Assembly (NCBI GenBank): GCA_015852425.1
Contig: JAAAIG010000157.1
Location: 397 to 56,477, forward strand
Length of the DNA: 56,081 bases
Direction of reading: 5' to 3'
DNA from: Gryganskiella cystojenkinii
Lineage: Eukaryota > Mortierellomycota > Mortierellomycetes > Mortierellales > Mortierellaceae
Every line of letters begins with the position of its first letter. Positions within the stretch are counted from its first letter, which is position 1. The notes under the pieces were generated by a model. The model was not told the DNA's origin. It ran no database searches and worked only from the letters and a program-made list of their open reading frames with translations. Positions 50,594 through 56,081 of this stretch are shown one piece after another. Both the position numbers and the translations under genes were made by a program.

Positions 50594-51821
50594 TTACAAA
50601 TCGGATCCAGATCCAAGTTCGAGATCCTTCATAGTCGCGGGACGCTTCTGTTGCTGAGACCGGGAGATACTTTGGTAATGACTCTTGGGCTTAGAGACCA
50701 ACAGACTCTTGCGTTCACCATCGCCGTTCTTGTTGAGACCGCTGTATTCGTTGTCAATGAGAATCGCGTCTGGGACATTATTGTTGTATGAGCTAGTGCC
50801 ATTGTTCGCCTCGACCATGGAAAGAGGAGCATAAAAGTCCTCTCGGCTCCTGTAGAGGACGAAATGTTGGGTCATAAAGATAAGGTCGAACGCGATACTC
50901 AAGAAGCCCAGACCAAACTTGACAGGATCGCCCGAGATACCGGACCAATCGCCTGTCAAGGCACTGTCGAGGACCAATTGACCGATGCTCAAAACACCGC
51001 CCGTGAAATCCAACAGGATGTTGTGGATCGACCAACCGACCGTCGACTTAGCTGAGAAGTTGAGATACACCTGAGGGCAGTACTTTAAGAAGGAGATGCC
51101 GAGCTTGATGTAGCTGAGATAATAAAGCAGGTCGATCCATTGCGATGCGCCCTTCATGGTCGAAAACGTAACGAGTCCTGCGCCAAATAGCGTGATCAAC
51201 ACAAGGACCTTGGTCGGATTGGAAACCCTCTGGCCCTCATCACGCTAAAATTCAAAAAAGAAAGAGAATTAGTCGCGTGTTCTGGCCAAGCGTAGCCCAC
51301 ATGGCCTACGTAAGGTCGAATTGCACGTCACACAAAGGCCCAACTATGGCGTGCTCGAGAGAAAACACGACCTCATTTTTTTTTCTACAGGGGCGCATAT
51401 CAAATGGTCAAACGACCTTTGGAAGAAGAAGGACGAAAAGACATACCTTGTATATGAACGTTTGGAACAGGGTTAAACTGGAAAGAACAACCGCGTGAAC
51501 TGCAAAGAAGACATCGTTGGCTCGGACCAAGTTATCCTGTCCATCGTTCCGCTGACGGTACTCTTCTTGAACTTCTTCACTGAAGAAGAAGGCGAGATTG
51601 AAGATAGAGTAGAAGGAGAAACCGAGGACGTTGAGAAGTAAGAAATCCATAGAGAGACCCTGAACGGACTTGCGGCGGTAATTCAAGATTGCCTGTGGGT
51701 AAAAAGACCCCGACCAGGCGAGAAAGTAAGCCCAGCCGATCAAGTGTGAGATCCAAGGTCCGAAGCCGTTGCTGGTCTCTGCCACAACGGCGGCTGCTGC
51801 TTGTGATGTGAGTGAATCCAT
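50594..51821 (-). CDS. Cystinosin-like PQ-loop lysosomal/vacuolar transporter
   Basis: Two exons, 51821-51447 and 51244-50594, joined in phase 0, give 341 aa. Cystinosin exports cystine from lysosomes with protons; yeast Ers1 is the fungal counterpart. Both PQ-loop motifs are present: [18 protein letters not shown] near residue 40 and [18 protein letters not shown] in the second half. Seven hydrophobic segments can be counted. Acidic residues expected for proton coupling occur after each PQ motif (SMDFLLLN and [10 protein letters not shown]). The cytosolic C-terminal tail is about 70 residues, Asn/Ser/Lys-rich, and contains NEYSGL, a possible tyrosine sorting signal. No long lumenal N-terminal domain is present, unlike the animal protein. 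Confidence 0.9.
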
Positions 51822-53544
51822 TTTTGTTATGCTGAGGGTATGGAATTCAAGCAGGGGTATAAGGAGGGAGGAAGCAATGGTGGATAAACGAGGGGTATAA
51901 GGCTACACAATAGATGAAGGTGGAAAAGAAAAAACAAGAAAAGACAAGACGAGCGAGAAAAAGAGTGGAGAAGCTGTTGTTGTCCTTTTATTGTCTTTTT
52001 GGACCCAGCTTTGTCCGCATGGCATCATTTTTGCGCGAAATCATTATTCAGCGCACACAGTCAGCTTCTGTTGTCCCAAGCACGCCATCGCACTGCAGAT
52101 TATTAATTTAAACTGAGTGTGGGTGACTTCCTTTTTTGGTCGCATTTTTTGACCTTTAAGCTCTCTTCCCCCTCCCCCCCCCCAAAAAAAAAAGTGCAGA
52201 GTTTTTGGTGATTATCAGCGACAGGAAAACGATTAACAATGGAACATGAATGCATGCGTTGCCGGGAACAATGTCCTTCATTGCTGTGTTTACAACACCT
52301 TTGATTAATGTCCAAAGGAGAACTCCTCGAGACCCCGAAACCTGGTTCTTGTTGACAGTCAAAAGGGCACGGTTTACAGCGAAACTGTCATGGAGTATTA
52401 CGAGAGCGGAAAATATCGTTATTGTCTGAAGTGCAAAGGTTTCTGCGAATGTTAATTCTTTCCAATCTCCCAAATGCGGCTTACAGTCTCGGTATTTGTG
52501 AAAGAAGAGAGGAGTTGCATTCATCCTGTTTTGTTATGGGCATTCCTGCAGGAGTTGTCGACAGTTGAATCTAATGTTCCTGATCATGTCATCTTTCTCA
52601 TTCGTGGCCCTGTGGTGCGGCTTTTTGTTATTCATACAGAAAAGAAGGGGGACAAGCGAAAGAAGGGGACACAAAAAGAAAGGAAAAGAATGCTGCAAAA
52701 AGCTGCAGTGCTGCCAGTGCTCAAACCATGGTGGATCCTTCCCAGGCACATCTTGAATCGAAGAGACCATCGGGTTCGGATTGATATCGCAGTGGGCAAG
52801 ACCAAGGACACCCAGCACATGACATCGGCTTCTGGTACACCGTATCAACGACCTGCGTCTGAGTGTACCATCGCTAATGTTGAGAATCACTGTGATACTT
52901 GCTCACGAGAATAGCATACGACGCTCGATCGATTCCAGTGTCCTCTACCTCCCAGATTAACAGGTCTCTGGTACTAAAACGATCTCCTTCGGCCGATTAT
53001 TCGCATTCTAAAGTTACATGGTGATTGCGCAAGAATAAATTGTTACTTTTTTGCCTCCAACTGGGTTTGGAGTTTGCAGGAATCAAATACGTTTGGTGGG
53101 TCAGATTCACTGATATGAGAGAATTCATTTTTACACAACATCTTGCAAAGGCGATTTTTACCTTGTCCTTGGCGTTTTTGATGTATTTTACCAAGTGTTC
53201 CATCGCGAGTTGTTGCAGCCGAGGACCAAAAGGCTCATGAGTCAGCTACATGGATATGGATTGGAAAATCTTTCTTTCTCGATTAAACGACTCATCCCTC
53301 AGTCTCAGGCATGTTAGTAGGTGGAACCTGGGCCACCACTTGCTCGCAAGAAACAATACTCGTACCCGAGAGAGACTTGACTGGCGCGAGATGCTGGGTA
53401 GGAAGCATAAAAGGTTCCTCCCTGGCCATTGACTTTTTCCAACAGCGGCAACGAAAGCAATAGTAGTGGCAGCAGTAGCAGGATGTTGTTGTTCGATCGA
53501 GATCCAGTCCAATTGACGAATTCGACCCTCGTCAACTGAACTCT
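51822..53544. other. Intergenic, no gene confidently recognised
   Basis: About 1.7 kb between the cystinosin start and the broken membrane-protein gene. A 122-residue open frame with hydrophobic stretches lies at 52524-52156 (-), but without family likeness or paralogue. Poly-C/A at 52170-52192. Confidence 0.45.
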
Positions 53545-54024
53545 TCAAGACCCAGACTCGGACCCAGCATCCGACTTTGAATACGAGGTCGCCTCCAAGA
53601 CAATAGAACATGTCAAGAGCGTCAAGGCATCCTGCACTTTAGAATATCGCAAGACTTGACAGACGACTTGACATACATATTTTGGACCCCAGTATCTCCT
53701 GAGGTATTCCGACCTGTGTGTGAGGAGCCATGTATCTGTGATGATGGTATTCATAAATTGCCATAAACTCAATGACGGGAACGACCAGCACCTCGACGGC
53801 CAAAAACAATCGCCAAAAAATGCGATAGTGGCGAGCATGCACTTTTCGCTCCTTCCTAGGATCCAAGGGAAACCGAGTGCCAAGATAGCATGATGAATCA
53901 AACCCAGAGAAACATACCAGATACATATTCTAGAGAGGTTTCTTTTTTTGGGGGTAACCAGGGCGATTCCGAGGCCAAGGCAGACGAAAGAGAGAAGGAT
54001 CGCCGCTCCGGCGAAGGACCTCAT
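53545..54024 (-). pseudogene. Probable broken paralogue of the four-helix membrane protein
   Basis: The N-terminus (MRSFAGAAILLSFVCLGLG) aligns with MHGFAGCAITLSAICLGFD of the gene at 54380-55129. The C-terminus (ALTLLTCSIVLEATSYSKSDAGS) aligns with VMILMAGFFALLETVLYAKSNVGS. The third-helix region matches only in a different frame (about 53890-53740). Two compensating frame changes are needed. A 62-nt GTATGT...CTAG intron could explain the first, but I find no convincing intron for the return. Either a decaying duplicate, a gene with unusual small introns, or sequence error. Confidence 0.55.
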
Positions 54025-54379
54025 GGATCCGAGATAACGGTAGGCGCCTTCAAGGGAAGTCAGGAGCTTGGGAGGACCCGTTTTTCAGGCACAGGTGGAT
54101 AGAATTTGTATTTATTATATATCGGACGAGGAATAAAAGAGGGCGAGCGACCTTGTGTCCCAAAAAAAAAAAAAAGAGCAAGAAAATGCCTCTCCGCTCA
54201 CGAGCTCCTCTCCAGACCCTGCGTTGGATCGCTCAGGAATGTACAGCACTCTCTTCATGTTTTCCTCCTTTCGTTCTCTTTTTGGTGGACACCAGGGCTG
54301 TTGTCTTCTGTTTGTTTCCTGTTTTGCGTATGTCTGATGTAAGTAAAGGAATCTCGTTGACACATCACGCCGATTTTTA
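54025..54379. other. Short intergenic region between tandem paralogues
   Basis: This 355-bp gap separates the intact and broken membrane-protein genes. It has a 13-A run at about 54162-54174. Homology between the two proteins may extend slightly upstream of the broken copy's ATG. No separate gene is seen. Confidence 0.5.
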
Positions 54380-55129
54380 TTATTTTGCGGTGCCCTCGTG
54401 TGCATTTGGAAGGGTGGTAATGGATTCTGAGACTCTATTCGGTTCGACAATATTACCCATCTCCAGATCCGGTACTGCCGTCGTCGTTACGTTTCTGGTC
54501 TTGGTCTTGGTCTCAAGATTTTTTGGATCTTGGACCCACTCTGCAGACCCGACGTTCGATTTGGCATACAAGACAGTCTCGAGCAATGCAAAGAAGCCTG
54601 CCATCAAGATCATTACGGTCCTCGCCTGGGCAATATTGCACGCTGTGACAATCTCGGAACCCTCCATGGAGTGGAGCATCGATCCCAAGGATCCCCAGCA
54701 GACCGCAGCAGAGTCCTCAAGTTCCAAATGTCGTATATAATTCAAGAACCGTACCCCGCTGTCGCCGGTAGCTATGGTCGGAGGTTGTTCTCTTTGGGCT
54801 TGCAAGTACTGCTTAACGTAATCGTTGATGAGGACTGCATTTTTGAGTTGCCAGACAGGTGCGATCAGGGCAACAACGATAAAGACTACACGGCAAAAGA
54901 TTTGCCAGGGCCGCGATCGTTGGATTGGCGTTTCGATTTTGATATTCCGGAGAGAGACGATCGCGTAGGAGACGCACCCAAGAAGATCGGCTAAAAAGAT
55001 GGCAGCATAGAACCATGATCCGGCGGTCATGCCTGCGGCCAAACGGTAGAGGTCGAAACCGAGACAGATGGCGGAAAGCGTAATCGCACATCCGGCGAAG
55101 CCGTGCATCTTGCCTAATGTTACTAGCAT
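54380..55129 (-). CDS. Four-helix membrane protein, unknown function (MARVEL-like topology)
   Basis: A single frame of 249 aa. Four hydrophobic segments are visible: AGCAITLSAICLGFDLY, FYAAIFLADLLGCVSYAIVSL, VVFIVVALIAPVWQL and VMILMAGFFALLETVLY. Between helices 3 and 4 lies a loop of about 60 residues with two Cys. The C-terminal tail of about 60 residues is polar and Thr/Glu-rich, presumably cytosolic. The topology resembles MARVEL-type fungal membrane proteins, but I recognise no defining motif. An internal Met at residue 8 aligns with the start of the downstream paralogue and could be the true start. Function is unknown. Confidence 0.7.
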   Translation of the reverse strand: MLVTLGKMHGFAGCAITLSAICLGFDLYRLAAGMTAGSWFYAAIFLADLLGCVSYAIVSLRNIKIETPIQRSRPWQIFCRVVFIVVALIAPVWQLKNAVLINDYVKQYLQAQREQPPTIATGDSGVRFLNYIRHLELEDSAAVCWGSLGSMLHSMEGSEIVTACNIAQARTVMILMAGFFALLETVLYAKSNVGSAEWVQDPKNLETKTKTRNVTTTAVPDLEMGNIVEPNRVSESITTLPNAHEGTAK

Positions 55130-56081
55130 TGTCTGTTCCCTTTTCGTGTTGTGTTTGGTTTCGAAGGAAGGAAGAAGGATGGCTGGAGAGTTTCGGTCGG
55201 TGAGTAGAGAGATCAGGAGGAGAAAGTGGTGGAAGTAGCAAGTTCCTCGGTTCTCATTATAAGGACAAGAACCTTCGTCTGGTGTTCAATTCGCTCCGTT
55301 TGACATTGTGTGACCATCTGTCGACTCGGTCCTCGTTGTTTTGATGATGCTTTTAGTTTTGAACAACGAACTTTATTTTTCTGTGAGCATACTGTAGGAC
55401 GAAAGTCACGAAACCCCTCTCACACTGCCCGTCTCTCGTGTTCGGTACTGTAGACCACAAAGTGCTCTCGGTGCACGTACAGTACGTAGACTTTTAAGTT
55501 GAGAGAGAAGATTACACTTCTCTGGCTTTTGCTGTCGGAGAACTTTTTTCTACATGACTCTCAGCCCTCGCCTTTCTTTAACCCTCGACAAGTCGACTTT
55601 GCGCTTTTTTGTTATTGATAAAGTATTATAAACAAGAAAAAAGCCCAAAAAAGCACCACACGGTCGGCTTTATTGGCCGAGTCTACCTCGCCTCGTCCCG
55701 TCTTCTCCTCCACTTCGTCAGTACCTGCTGAAGGGGTCCAGGCTGTTGTTCACCCTGTTTTTTTTGTAATATGCCTTCACCTGTCCTTCAGCGAAAGTAT
55801 GTACTTGGACACGGTATTTTCATTGTTTTTTGGATGTTCAGATGCAAACTTCCTGATCATCACCGGCTTATTTTTTTTGAAGAAAAATTCCTCGCGTACC
55901 GTTGTCGCTTTATCTCGCCCAACGTCGAGAGGTTCACCATCAATCAACGACTTTTGTACAGTACAATCAGGTACTCTCCCCTCCGTGATTCAACAGTCCA
56001 CTCAGCAGCCACTTGGATCGACGGCAAAGCAGTGCTGTTGCTGACATTCACTCGTTATTCTTGAAAGCAAGAAAACGCAAA
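55130..56081. other. Upstream region of the membrane-protein gene, no further gene recognised
   Basis: A TATAAT-like element lies on the minus strand near 55256-55261, about 130 bp upstream of the membrane-protein start. Beyond it, two overlapping plus-strand frames at 55673-56064 lack domains. A gene running off the right edge cannot be excluded. Confidence 0.4.

Noticed and set aside
52156..52524. 122-residue minus-strand frame with hydrophobic stretches
   Set aside because: No family likeness, no paralogue, weak start context and poly-C/A inside; treated as chance.
55673..56064. Two overlapping plus-strand frames at the right edge
   Set aside because: Neither shows a domain or splice support, and they overlap each other.

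Overview
This window is nuclear DNA from a fungus. Genes are split by short GT-AG introns (about 60-150 bp, a few longer), long pyrimidine-rich leaders and A/T homopolymers are common, and low-complexity Ser/Thr/Pro/Gln protein regions abound. An animal-type ferritin, a 53BP1/Crb2-type tandem-Tudor plus BRCT protein, a plant-like sulfite oxidase without cytochrome b5, an F-box/LRR-like protein and a cystinosin sit together. That set fits an early-diverging fungus, most likely Mucoromycota and perhaps the Mortierella group. The organism assignment is inference from gene content, not from a search.

Layout: (1) 1.5-2.3 kb, ferritin (-). (2) 4.2-13.8 kb (+), a CaMKK/Ssp1-like kinase followed by a Crb2/53BP1-like checkpoint mediator. 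(3) 14.1-18.9 kb (-), an Adp1-like ABCG transporter with EGF-like cysteine-rich N-terminus; it holds a 10-N assembly gap in an intron. (4) 19.7-22.5 kb (+), an unrecognised protein with two SUMO-interaction-like motifs, a coiled coil and a His/Arg run. (5) 22.9-24.7 kb (-), an F-box/LRR-like protein. (6) 26.0-28.6 kb (-), an Mnn1-type mannosyltransferase. (7) 29.6-34.2 kb, a divergent pair: a Cbf1-like bHLH-zipper factor (-) and a sulfite-oxidase-family molybdoenzyme (+), with two Cbf1-type sites in the shared promoter region. (8) 34.7-48.6 kb (-), an array of three secreted type-B carboxylesterases plus a broken remnant, separated by gene-poor spacers. (9) 50.6-55.1 kb (-), a cystinosin and two related four-helix membrane proteins, one of them apparently broken.

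The most interesting material is the esterase array. All three intact copies carry, between signal peptide and esterase domain, about 100 residues that read like a C-type-lectin-like fold. Exons 2 and 3 have identical lengths in all copies (610 and 1288 nt). Two copies share a 301-bp block, including a whole intron, with only two mismatches, while flanking coding sequence has diverged: a gene-conversion footprint. The Cbf1-like factor beside the sulfite oxidase suggests a small sulfur-metabolism regulatory unit. All gene models were made by eye from splice consensus and reading-frame continuity; no database search was run.
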